Origin: Syngnathus acus
Lineage: Eukaryota > Chordata > Actinopteri > Syngnathiformes > Syngnathidae
Assembly (NCBI RefSeq): GCF_901709675.1
Contig: NC_051090.1
Location: forward strand, 8,819,842-8,883,841
DNA: 64,000 nucleotides
Direction of reading: 5' to 3'
This document shows positions 1 to 12,073 of the stretch, in pieces (the stretch's first letter is position 1; every line of letters begins with the position of its first letter). A program made the translations under genes and the position numbers. The notes under the pieces were generated by a model. That model made no database searches. It saw only the letters and a list, made by a program, of their open reading frames with translations, and was not told the DNA's origin.

Positions 1-767
1 ACGGACTACATACATACACGTACATGTGATTGGAAAATTGGTTCAAGGTTGCAATCAGTAGAGCACCGACAAAAGATTAAAACATGAACCAGAATCATTT
101 TTGACCTGAGATATTTCAACTTTTTTTTTTTTTGCACTGACAGAACGGTAATCCTTGGAAATTTAAATAATATGATCTTCTCCTTGTGCCTGGCAGGAAG
201 TGACAGGCCTACATATGTTTCTTTATATGTAAAGTACCTTTGACCTCAGATTGGGTAGGCTGACTATTCCTATTAAATATTTTATTTAATCTTTGATATC
301 TTTTTATTGTGTTTGCAATATCATTTATGTTGGAAATGAGCAGGATGCATTTTTTTCCAATTGAGTTGAACCTAAATTTTGAACAGTCCGCCTTAATTTT
401 GCAAACTTCAGTCGGATAGATGGAAGAAAGCTCAAAATCATATTGTTACTCGTCTATCTAATTTTATTCGACAATGAGTCAATAAAGAAAATAATAATGA
501 AGGAAAGATTATATGCTTCTTTTTTGGACATCATCAATGAACCAATGATTTTTAATAGATTGGTGATGACTATCAGCTAAAATACTAATAAAGAAAAGCA
601 AAATTTCACAATACAATATAAAAAAATATGTATGATATAGTATTGTATTGTGGTGCGCTACATACAAAAATATACTTGAATGGAGCTTTCATCCTTCCTT
701 TATTCCATTGCTACTTTTAGTTCCCCTGCTGTCTTTCGGAACACCAAGTCCAACTGCTGGCAGCCCT

Positions 768-1067
768 TCACAGGCCAACAGCTGCTCCTAAACCTTCATT
801 GTGAATATTTAGTCTGCCACACCTCTCATGGGACAACAACACTTTCTGCAAGTGACTGAGGACTCTACAGAGGAACGGTCCATTTCCAAAGTCAGCTACA
901 AACATTGTAACATCAGAGACTTTAGCATGGCTATGAAAAACATGAGCTTGGACCAATGGGAATATTTGCTGGTAACATCCCTTCAGCATGTTTGGGTCAA
1001 TCATTAGGTCATACACAAGGACCTTGGGATCTTTGAGTCACCTGGATTTTCACTTTTGAGAATCTGG
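768..1067 (-). other. Unassigned open frame of about 100 codons
   Basis: A minus-strand frame stays open for about 100 codons and ends in TGA at 768. It includes the stretch KVLVYDLMIDPNML. A possible acceptor (TCCAG) lies just inside its upstream part, but the frame entered there closes quickly, and no donor or partner exon is visible. I do not recognise the product. It may be chance, a retro-pseudogene piece, or an exon of a neighbouring gene beyond the left edge. Confidence 0.15.
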
Positions 1068-1280
1068 TTAAGATAAACCTAGTCTTGCTGTGATTCAAAT
1101 ATAACTCATTTAGACTGAATTTCAACCATATCAATTATGAATCACTAATATTTTTAAAATGCTGTTCAGTTTATACCTTCATGAAAAGTGCTTTTTAACT
1201 TACCTATACTGGATTTCACCAGATCAAACATTATCTACACAAGTTTCAAATAAAATGATGATGATTGTGATGATGCAAAT

Positions 1281-1591
1281 TACCGTATTTTCCGCACTAT
1301 AAAGCGCACCGGATTATAAGGCGCACCTTCAATGAATGGCCCATTTTAAAACTTTGTCCTTATATAAGGCGCACCGGATTATAAGGTGCACCTTCAATGA
1401 ATGGCCCATTTTAAAACTTTGTCCATATATAATATATAAACATTTGGCCCGCGGGCCGGACTTTGGACACGCCTGCTGTAGTGGCTCAATATTGGTCCAA
1501 ATATAAGGCGCACCTGATTATAAGGCGCATTGTCGGCTTTTGAGAAAATTGGAGGTTTTTAGGTGCGCCTTATAGTGCGGAAAATACGGTA
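1281..1591. mobile_element. Palindromic MITE, type 1 (GCGCACC family)
   Basis: The element begins TACCGTATTTTCCGCACTAT and ends with the reverse complement of that sequence, with TA at each outer edge. Inside, the 'AAGGCGCACC' module recurs several times together with 'TTCAATGAATGGCCCATTTT'. The core contains a piece that looks like the end of a hAT element (GGCCCGCGGGCC followed by GGACTTTGGACACGCCTG). The other type 1 copies are at 31353 and 46366. There is no coding capacity. The TA flanks suggest a Tc1/mariner-like target choice, but the autonomous source is not visible here. Confidence 0.85.
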
Positions 1592-2029
1592 CGCACAAAT
1601 GTAAAAACATCTCCCCAAAGACAAACTATGATGTGAAAACACGTTTGTCAATCCAATGCCTGATGCGAGATAGAAAGTAGGAAAGAAAATCCATTTACGG
1701 AGCTCATGTTGGTGCTCAACAAGCCTTTTCACTGGGAGTGAGTACAAGAGAGTGCCTAACAAGCTGCAGACGGGATATTAGGTGAGGTACATGAAGGAAA
1801 GAGGCTGTGGGATGCGAGAGCATGGACACGGAGGTACTGCACATCAGTTTAATCAATACCAGCCAAAGATGGATGAGTATAGAGCAACAGACAGCAGGTA
1901 GCTAACACGCTGTTTATAGGCATGGGTATAACATCTCAACACAAACCTGTCCAGGTCATAGCCAATTTGTCTGGCTGTTATGAATTACACAGAGGGAAGA
2001 ACTGTATTGGAATGACAGGTGGCTTCTCG

Positions 2030-2250
2030 TCTATCCAGCGTGTCCTGAGTCGTCCCTCCTGGGACAATGCCTCACCAAGGAGTTGTCCAGAAGGCATCCT
2101 AACCAAATGCCTGAGCTACCTCATCTGGGCCCTGTCAACATGTAGAACCCCTCCCTCACCATATCTGAAAAGGAAGAGCCCAGACACCCTCCGGAAGAAA
2201 CTCGGTCGCTTTCTGTGGGTTATGACCTACAGCTCGAGAATGTATACCAC
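2030..2250. repeat. Diverged fragment of a dispersed teleost repeat
   Basis: The stretch from 'CTATCCAGCGTGTCCTGAGT' to about 'GGTTATGACCTACAGCTC' resembles from memory a family scattered through fish genomes, whose copies read 'GGAGGCATCCTAACCAGATG' and 'CCCAGACACCCTGCGGAGGA'. The copy is degraded and truncated at both ends. The 139-codon plus-strand frame over it (1922-2341) is best read as a by-product of the repeat. I am unsure of its class; a LINE-derived fragment is likely. Confidence 0.45.
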
Positions 2251-3561
2251 AAAAAAGGATTTTGTTAGTAAAGGATGGGCGCTGCAACATCCTGCCTTTG
2301 CAGGCCTAGTGTCACCTTTAGGGAATAAAGCCAGTCAATGAGGCAGGGACAACTGTCCAGCCCTTCTGACCTGCATTCAGACATAAACAGGAAGTCGCCT
2401 ATGGGAAGGAAGTCGTATCTTTGCCCCCCCCTTTGTAGTGGTGAGTAGAAAATGTGCAACAAATATATGCGAGATGTACACAAAACTTCATTAATTATAA
2501 TAATTTCTATAGAAGTTTATTTCGTATTGCCCAGTTTGAAAACACGACATGCAAGAAGTTTGTGTTCAGAAAGGAAGCAGTTGATGTTTCCTGATGCCAT
2601 TAAAAAGACCCTGCTCCAACCATAGATTAGTTGTGAGGTTAGTTAATGCAAGCTGGAGAATGTGTTTAGGTTTGCCATGTTAACATTGAACCGGTGGATC
2701 TTTGGAGTATGGCTACTTGAAAAGTAGAACTTGGGTCAAAACAGGTTGGGTTCAACAGGATCGATAAAAACAAATAGAGACGCACTGTTCTGCACAGATA
2801 TCAAGACGCTTAATCGATTACTCTGTCCTCTAAAATTCTGGTTCAAGCGTGCTCGGGGGGTTGAAAAGGATGGTGGGGGAAGTGGGCCAAAAAGGAAGTG
2901 ATTTAATGTCCAAAAAGACATTTGTTTTCTCTCTGTCTCTTTCCTGTTGTGCTCTGATAGGGACTTCCTCTCCCCAGTGGAGGTGGATGTGGGTGTCATC
3001 TGTCCATCCATACCACCCACTCCCACCCACCTAAAGCGCACGGAAATATCCTTCTTCTCCGATACATCCCAATGTGGCAGTCATTGAACATTTTTGACTT
3101 CTAGTGTTTAATATTTTGATATTTAACTGAGGCTTTTATCTAAATCTGAACAACTGAAATTAATGAGCATCCAATGAGATAAAAATTTCAAGAGAGAAAA
3201 TAATAAGGGAAATAATCAACATTATAACTGTAGTTGTCTCTCGATTTTTTCGTATAATAACCTCCAATCCATGCTTTGTGTTTATATAGTTCCATGAACA
3301 TCGGATATGCAGTATGCTCGTACATTTACCGTGTCGTGCAAAGAGGTCTCAACATCAAGCCATGGCCAAAGCAGGATGATCTCTACCCGTTTGCCGCAAT
3401 ATCTCTGTGACCAACTCCCTTCCTATGTGCAAAAACATACACGGGCACACACCCACACACATGCACTAACACACACATGACCTACCTACCAACCTCCGCT
3501 GTTATTCCTTGTACGCATCTCTTGCACTGCTACAATAAGCCTGTCTTTCTATCACGCAAAA

Positions 3562-3562
<1 letters not shown>

Positions 3563-3648
<86 letters not shown>
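3563..3648. repeat. (CA)n microsatellite
   Basis: Nearly pure CA dinucleotide array of about 86 bases, with one AAGC interruption near 3592. It explains the histidine/threonine-rich open frames on both strands here. Confidence 0.97.
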
Positions 3649-3650
<2 letters not shown>

Positions 3651-5340
3651 TGGAGGAAGCTCTGCCTGTGTCTACCGAGGATGTGAAATGCAGTGATGGC
3701 ACATTAACGACAGGTTTCGTGACAGCGGTATGCATCAGCTCCACTGACCATTTTTTAATTCATTGTGGATTGTTTAAGTGAGACAATGGCCCTCAACCCC
3801 ACTGGGGGTTACGAAAGGGTGAGAAAGGTGAGTGTCACTGGCAGTTTTTGTGTTTTAAGCTGCGGCTGATCCCGTGGGTTCCGTTGGACTCGTGGATTTG
3901 AAATATCTCTATGGAGCAACATCCGCTGTTTTTCCAGGTAACTAAAAACAAAAGGGAAAATGACTGTGGAAAAATAAAGGCTATTAGGATGCAGTGCATC
4001 GGAATGAGACGATAACATCAAGGTATTATTGTAGTAAATTAATGCATTTGATCAAAACATAATATTAAACGGTAATGGAGAGAGCTGTTTAACGCTCAAG
4101 TTCAATTTAAGAAGTCATTCATTGCCTTTAAGTGCACTTTTAATATGCCTTGTTTTAGTGGTTTATATGGTTTTCTACCAGTAGGTGTAGGAGTAGAATT
4201 GGAAAAACCACTCTGCCCAAAAACCAACATACATTTCTTATTATTATTATCTTCTTTTTTTATTGTGAGTATGTATGGGTCTATTATAAAAATATGAAAA
4301 GTTTAATGTGAGGGCTTTCACCATGCTTTCAATCAAGCATAGACATGCTGCAAGAGAAAATGGTTCCCACAAAGTCAGAAGCGTAAAATGGTCTTGGTAA
4401 AATGAAGAGGAATAATCCAACCATTGATTATTTAGTCATCAAGTTTATGCTTCCAGCTAAATTTCATTTACTGGAGAATTCTGCGTCATTCATTCAGTTG
4501 TATGGAAAGCGCTCTTGGCATTCCTCACAGTCTGTGTGATCTATGCTAATAGAGTCCATTCATGCAGCACAGCTAGTCTTAATGAAAAACCTTTGGCTGG
4601 TGATCAGTGCTATTGATCAGGTTGAGCCACACCTTTAAGCAGGGCTAATTGATCAATCCCCACTGCTTGCTTCGGATTAATGGAACGTGACCACTGCATG
4701 AGTGTGTAGAGAATGTGCGTTTGTGTAAAATATGAACTTTTCCAGGTATTTATATTATGAAAATATGTGGGTGTATGGTGGATAGTATTTTTGTGCATGA
4801 ATTTGAAGAAGCATGTGTTTAATGCACTATTTCTCAAATGTTTAATAATACCTTGGACTCACAGGACTTTTTCATCTCCAAAGTTAATGCATGTTTTGTG
4901 TGATGTGATTGCTATGTTTTCACCACAAATAATAGAAGTTGACATTTGACCTCTTCTTAGATGGAAAGTATTTAAATCCTGAGAAGGGTGTTTTTCGGAC
5001 CAATTTCAAACGACAAAAAAGGTTATGGAGGAATAGAATGTTTTGACTAGGTGTCACAATGTCAAATGTTTGATTACAGCAAGATAAACGCCTTATTCTA
5101 TCATGTCCTATTATGTATCCCCTATCAGTTTACCCCTTGGGAAAATTTAATGTGTATCGCCAGTCCCAAAGATGACATGACACCACCAGCCCCCTGCCAG
5201 GAAACACATGAGGCACACGGGCCAAAACAGGAAACCTCCAAAACGCTCCTGACACATACACACATTCATGCGCCGCCCATCAAATGACTGAATGACTCAC
5301 TGGCCATTAGTGTGTGCGTGTTTGTGTGTGTATAAGTGCA

Positions 5341-5363
5341 TGTGTGTGTGTGTGTGTGTGTGT
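5341..5363. repeat. (TG)n microsatellite
   Basis: A pure (TG)11 run, preceded by impure TG-rich sequence from about 5310. Confidence 0.9.
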
Positions 5364-8300
5364 ATTTGGGGTGTCTTAATGAGGGGGATCCAGCTGGCCT
5401 GTCATGGGTCTCCCAATCGCGTGTGAACAACAGGGAAAAACACTGAAACATTCAACAGGCTACCAAGGTCAACCGGGGTGAGACGAGACCAGGTTTATCA
5501 CTTTATATGTCTCTTTTCATGATTTATCCATTCTTCCACAGATTGAAATGTATTTCGTTCAGATCCATAAATTGACAATATTCTGTAATACAGTGTAACA
5601 AAATCTAGAATTTGAATATTAGGAATAGCGTTGTTTTGCTAGAAATAAATTTAAACCTGAAGAAAGAAATGCATTGCCCCATAGTAACATCTGCACTTTG
5701 TTTTACATATAATAATAATCACATGGTGATCAAATACTCCACATTGTGCATTCTGCAACAGATCTACTAAACCAAAACTAAACACTGACTTGTACTGTCT
5801 TTAATTGCAAAGCAAAGCCCTCAAAGGTAAAATCGATCCAGTGTAGCCCATCACATTGCTAACCTCCAATATTTATTTAACCTCGACCAAATAACCTGCC
5901 ACCACTCCTAACCTCTCATCCTCTCGTTGATTCACACATTTTGCAGAACGGGACCATACTTCCAACCAATAACCTCTGGTGTGAACTTAATTGTGTATAC
6001 TCAAGTATTGAGTTTCAGGCCATGGCTGGATGCCGTGAAGCTCAAAGAGAAACAGACGCTGTGAACTTGACAATGAGTGAAAAGGAGATAGAGTGGAAGA
6101 GAAAGCGAGAGACAAGGACCACCCAACATCTGAAAAGAAACAACAAAACTGGATGGAGAGTAAAATCAGCTTCAATCCCTTTGGAGGTAGGTCAGTCTGA
6201 CAGTGCTACACAGCACTTGTTTGGCAATGAAGCAGTTAAAGAAAACTTTGATGGTGACAGATGTTGAACTGATTTTGGAAAAAAAATACTTCCCAAATAT
6301 TTAAACATATTTGAGATTATTCTCCTTTAGAGTAAGAATCCATAGTGAGTGTATATTTACGCCTTTTAACTTTTAAACTCAATGATTGAAATATTATCAG
6401 TAGTCCTTGAGAGCTACTGTGTAAAACTACTGATTGATATCTTGCCTGAACTACTTGTAGGAAATGTTATCTACCTCTATTAAACAATATATATCTTTAG
6501 TTGTTAAAATTAATCAAAATAAATCTATAAATATGAAAAACATACTGTAAATACAATGTCCTGTATGAATGAAATCCAAATCATTTAATACACTGTAGTG
6601 GTAAAAAATGTAGTGCTTAGATGGTTCACTAGAGGGACATTTGGGCAAATTACATGGAAATGAGCATGTGCTTGTGTGCATATGGCAGAAAGAGTAAAGT
6701 TGAATATATAGTTTCTTATTAAATTATTTGAGGCTTGTTGAGTCCTATAAATTTCATTGTTTTGGTGTTCAAATTAATTTGAATTAAAGCAGTAATGCAT
6801 CTGGTAAAGTCAGCATAGTATAGAATATATATATATTCCACTTTAGAAGACTTTACACAAATAATAATTTAACTTGCCATCAATCAAATATTTATCTGGT
6901 TTTGTTTGAACTTTTGTACGGTTCAATGACAGTGTTAGGCATAGATCTAAAATAAATCAAAACTTAACCTAATTAAACAAACCCAGATGCATCTGGCTTA
7001 AGAAGCTTTTAGCACTGACAAATTTGTGACGGTGTTTTACCACAATACTGTAAACGTTCTGGCTGGAGCCAGAGTTGAGGCTGATTCTGGTCTTAAAGCT
7101 CAAATTCGGTGGTCTCAACCCGCCAAACCTTCAGGCAGCAGAAAGATTCAAAGTCCCACTGCAAATGACTACAGTAGGTATATATACATGTGGGAAGGGA
7201 GTCAATTACCTTTCTATGCAGATGAGTGACTGCGGAACTTGATGTGGAGGAATTGGACTCCCTTGGAACAGGAGGAATGGACAGCTGAGCTGGAGACAAA
7301 GACTGCACTGTTAAATCTGTTCAGTCAATTTTCTCTAAAGACGGTCACATTAGCATAAAGTTGGTGGAGCAACCAAAACGAAGGAGGGGGGAAAAAAAGT
7401 ATTTCATTAAGCAAGTGACTTTAATTATAAGGTAACGGTTTATTTGGCAATGTCACTAATTTAAAATGGTGCCAAAAGGTTTATGGACACTGCATCTGTG
7501 CAGGTATATCACCGTCATCGAAACATCCGCCCAATTTGTCTGAACAGTCTGTGTCGCCTGTCATGTCTGCCCCCAAACAGGCTCTCTGTGTCGGGATTAA
7601 TCTCCTCGGATGATGGTTAATCTGAAGATGGCTGGGGGCACCATCGACGACTAGCAAAACTAATTTCACTGTCAATGCCCACAAACCAAAATACTGCAAA
7701 ATATCTTCATTGGTCTGTCTCATAAACATGCGAGAGGGCAGCAGAGCGGGGACAATCAGCCCTAAATTCATCATAAACTGCAAGGTTGGCTGACAGCCAC
7801 TCAGTGCAAATGCGTCACACTAATGTTGGTTTAACACCTTCATGTGTCACTTTTGATTGTCTCTTCATTATGATCAAAATAAACACAGACATCACAGTCA
7901 CGCGTATAATGGCCGTTTTGTGGCCAAAACATGCTCGAGGGTTTCTTGCAACAACAAAAGCTGTTAGTCAAACATGTACATCCAACTGAGAAACAAATAG
8001 ATCTTGTTGGCGTCTGGCATGAAGCAAACAGCTTTTAATAGAGTCAAGCTCACTGCGGTGCATTTGGGACCATCTGTCCAGTCCATTGTGTTACTCTTTG
8101 GAAGCCTACAGAGTGACAGCTGAGGAGTGGGGTCCTATGAAGACGCCAGCCTGGCTATTTTTTCTCTGCCTGTCATCTACATCTTCCTTCTGTCTTATTT
8201 CTATTTACTGTAATTATTTGATTCCCTTAGCATAGAGATTCCCTAATTATTGTGTAGCATGTCATAGTTGGTGACATTCTAATTTAGAGATCACGGGAAT

Positions 8301-11300
8301 GTAGCAAAACTGTCAAGAGAGCAATTTCATAGTCTTTTGTACACGCAAAGATCACATTTATGGCTGTTGAAGTAGTGTGCTGTCAATTTCTTCAAATTAG
8401 GTTAACTTTGTTCGTGCATTTGTATTTCATTATCGTTTCTTGATGGGTACAATATACAGATATCTTATTTTTCGTCCAATCAGATTTCCCCTTCTTTGAG
8501 TTGCCATGTAAATGTAATCTGCCCAAGGTCTTCAGAATCACAAGTGTGTCGAACAGATACACACCATTGTGTTTTTCCCCCCCTAACAATCAGATTTTAA
8601 ATTTACTAGTTAATATCTTTCAGCTAAATAGTTTGTTATATTTACCCCTCTGATTGGTTGTGCTAAATATGGGCAACAAAAATTTGTCGATTGGGAGAAT
8701 GATTATGATTAAGAAATCCCTTTCAGAATTGGACATTGTGAGGGTAGGTCCAGCAGCAATGTTGCTGCCTGCCTTGTTTCAACCTGACAAAGGATTTTTT
8801 TTTTATGCACTTAGAGATCAGTGCTACAGCTATCTTACACAGACCAGCAGGAGTAAAGAAAGGGAGTCTGCATCAACTTTCTGATGAGTATGATGTATTT
8901 TATTTCAAGTTTTGATATTTAGTCATGTTATTAGATAAATATTCATTTTAAACTGCTATATTGTAGTATAGAGGTGTCTATAAAATGTACAGTATGTACA
9001 TAGAGGAAATGTCTTAAGGATAAAAGTAAAGCATTAGTCAACTAGTAAAGTTCAATGCAAAAGTTGCAACATATTTGCGGGAAGATGAATTGAACTCTCT
9101 TGGAAAGAGCACATAGCATTTGCAATACACTAAAATAATAAAATAATAAAACACCATTGTTAGTCATAAACAGCCTAAATATAAGGTTGCTTGGTGATTG
9201 GTTCGAGGGGTACACTGGAGTTTAGAGGTAGGAGGTGAAACCTGGGTTCAGGAAGTTTTCACTCCTTTCTTCCTCGCATGCCCCTGGCCTCTTCGACTTT
9301 AAGTCAGTGAATGAAAGAAGCCAGATGCAGTCAAGATAATCACCACCTAATAAGAGGTTATATTGAAAGCAGCTTGTTGCTTAGATGCGATATGCTGGAG
9401 ACGGGAATGCGTATACACACATGCCTTAAGAAGAAAAAGAAAAAATCAACTTCAAAAAACATACCCACAAACTTGGGGCAGGTGTAATTATGGTGTATGA
9501 TGACATATTTAAAAAAAAAAAAAAAGAGCAGATCATGTGAAACCAAGACTACTCACAATAAAACGCACCCACTCCATTAATTTTCCCTAATACAGTATTC
9601 CTTTATTACTTACTTGAAAAAGTGCTCAGATTCACATATTGATCAAGTTTATTCTTAACATTCCTTCCTAGAAGAACAATGTGGCTGTGGCTTGTGTCTG
9701 TTGAGAGGTTTGGTCTCACAACAGTATGCAATTTTATAAACAATATTTTTCATCTATTAAACTTGGTTCAAAGAGTGCATAACTATGAAGAGATCATCAG
9801 CCTTGATGTACCAAAGACCTCGTTCATTGTGCAGCAAATCAAAATTGCCCAAAGGTCTGTTTTTAATGGAGTATTCATATAATTGAAGTAAAGCAAAGGT
9901 GACACTTATGAATTATTCATATAAAATATTGACAGTCTTACAAATCTCACAAGTCATAATTCTTAATACAATTTCTTTTTCAAAGGCTAAAAATGAAGTT
10001 GCTTCACCAATTTGTAATAAGAATTCAAGAAGCATGGCAATTACCCAGTGCAACTATTTTCTTTATTACAAAAGCTGAAGGATTTTTGCACACACATCAT
10101 CTCAAAAGTGAAAACTAATTAGATCTTTTATGTGCATATAATTGCTTCATAGTGTGCTAAATGATGACAAGTACTTTAGTATTAATATACTTTAACTATG
10201 GTCACACTCAAAATGCAAATGTGTATAACCATCATGATCAAGACATTTGGTTTTTGATCTTTCTTTGCATGTATCTTGGCTTTCTTCCACATTTATCAGC
10301 TTCCAAACTCTTGCACGGATTTTTGGCATGTGTTTGTGAAAGACGGCACTTGCTCTTTTTAACAAATGCTCTCATGTGTGCATTTGCAGCCTTTTAATTA
10401 GCCTGGAAATTTATTTGGCAATAGAAAATTCATAGCCTACCCCATCCGTCTTCAAAATATGACCACATACTAAGAATTTAATTCAAGAGCCCAATGCCTT
10501 GACTTACAGAAGGTTTCATTGGCGGTTTCACTCAGAAATATGTATGTTTGCCAAAATGATTACGCAACCAACCTCAAAACACACTGTACTGTTTGCTCGT
10601 AGAAATGTCTTCTAATTTAAAACCTGTACGTAGGTCAGGTGATATGTCAGTGTGAAACGGCAGTCTCACATCACAGCCCCGCACAGATTAGTCAAAAGAC
10701 CCTCTGAATGGCTCTGAAACATCCAAAGTCCTGCTCCTTACACTATCAGCGCCATCTATATTCTCTTGTCTTTTTTTTTTTCTCATTTGAGTGACTATGA
10801 GGACTAGCAGCTGCAGCCTCTCACTGCTCGTGCTCAGCCGGTGGAAGGCAATAGGTTTAGCAGACGAGGAGTCGAGGTAGATTTATGGCAAGGGAGGTGA
10901 CCTCTGGGGCCGTAACACGGTGATGGGTGAGTGGCTCTCAACGGTAAGCTACTGGCACTTGACAAAGTGCCCGAAGCAGAATGAATTTACTTCTCTTTTC
11001 CTCAATCATCAAGCAGCCACTGCCCTGACCCCCATCCTGACTGCTATAACAAGATCTCCCATCTCACAAGGGCCTGAAAAATTTACTGTCACATCTACTT
11101 TTCAATGAGCTCAAGCGAGCACTTCTTTCACCTTCAGCGGAGCAGGTACCGGCGTGGAGGAGGACTCACCTGCCCCTGTGCGTGTTTGTGTTTTTTTAAT
11201 GTGCATTTGTGTGTGTGGGGAGGGGGGTAGGGTGGAGGACCGGGGGAGGTAAAACCTTGCTGCACTTATATACAGTGCAAAAGCCACTAATATCATCCTA

Positions 11301-11899
11301 ATTTTTTATAACCTTTCAAATGAAGCAAGCAAAAAATTAAAAACATTTGGTGAATGGCTAGGATGTGAACGTGGCGGGAAGTATTAAAAAAAACATGTAA
11401 ATTTCAGGAATATTTTTTTATCAAATTTTAGTCTCTTGGCGAAGATAAATTGATTAAAAAAACTAATTTTTAAAACTTATGTTAATGTCAAAACTCTGCT
11501 CTAACTGAAAATACACACAGATAACACTGCAGTTATTAGGAATATAAAAAAAAAAAACGTTGGCAGTTCACAGCAAAATGTTAAGCGGACGAATGGTCGG
11601 ATGGATTTTAGGTTATGCAGTGAATTCGCAAATAATTTCAGATAGGAGGGGGAAAAAGTTGTTTTCAAGGTTTTTTATGTTTTTCAGTCATGTTCATTTC
11701 CATCCTATTCTTTATCATGATAGGTTTATATGAATTACAAACTGCTGGGACAAGATCTACTCGTATTTTAATTGGAGATTCAAAATGGACTCAAACTGTC
11801 AGAAAAGCATGTGAATTGTTGCCTCTCTTAATGTGCTGACTCAATGATTGATTGGCAATTGATCCAGGTGGGTAAGTCTTCTCGCTGCTGGGGTGCATG

Positions 11900-12073
11900 T
11901 ACCGTAATTTTCGGACTATAAGTCGCGGTTTTTTTTCATAGTTTGGGTGGGGGGGCGACTTATACTCAGGAGCGATTTATATACATATATATGGTTTTTT
12001 TTCACTTTTTTGGGCATTTTATGGCTGGTACGACTTATACTCCGGTGCGACTTATAGTCCGAAAATTACGGTA
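11900..12073. mobile_element. Palindromic MITE, type 2 (AAGTCGC family)
   Basis: The element starts TACCGTAATTTTCGGACTAT and ends with its reverse complement, flanked by TA. Between the ends lie 'GTTTGGGTGGGGGGGCGACT', 'ACTCAGGAGCG' and 'GGGCATTTTATGGCTGGT', all shared with the copies at 51991, 63569 and 63785. It is about 174 bases long and non-coding. Relative to the pair at the right edge this copy is inverted. Confidence 0.88.

Noticed and set aside
1922-2341. 139-codon plus-strand frame
   Set aside because: It overlaps a degraded dispersed repeat and has no features of a host gene.
3477-3744. His/Thr-rich and Val/Cys-rich frames on both strands
   Set aside because: They are translations of the CA/TG microsatellite.
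5941-6267. 108-codon charged frame
   Set aside because: No splice support, no recognisable domain, and AT-rich surroundings without other exons.
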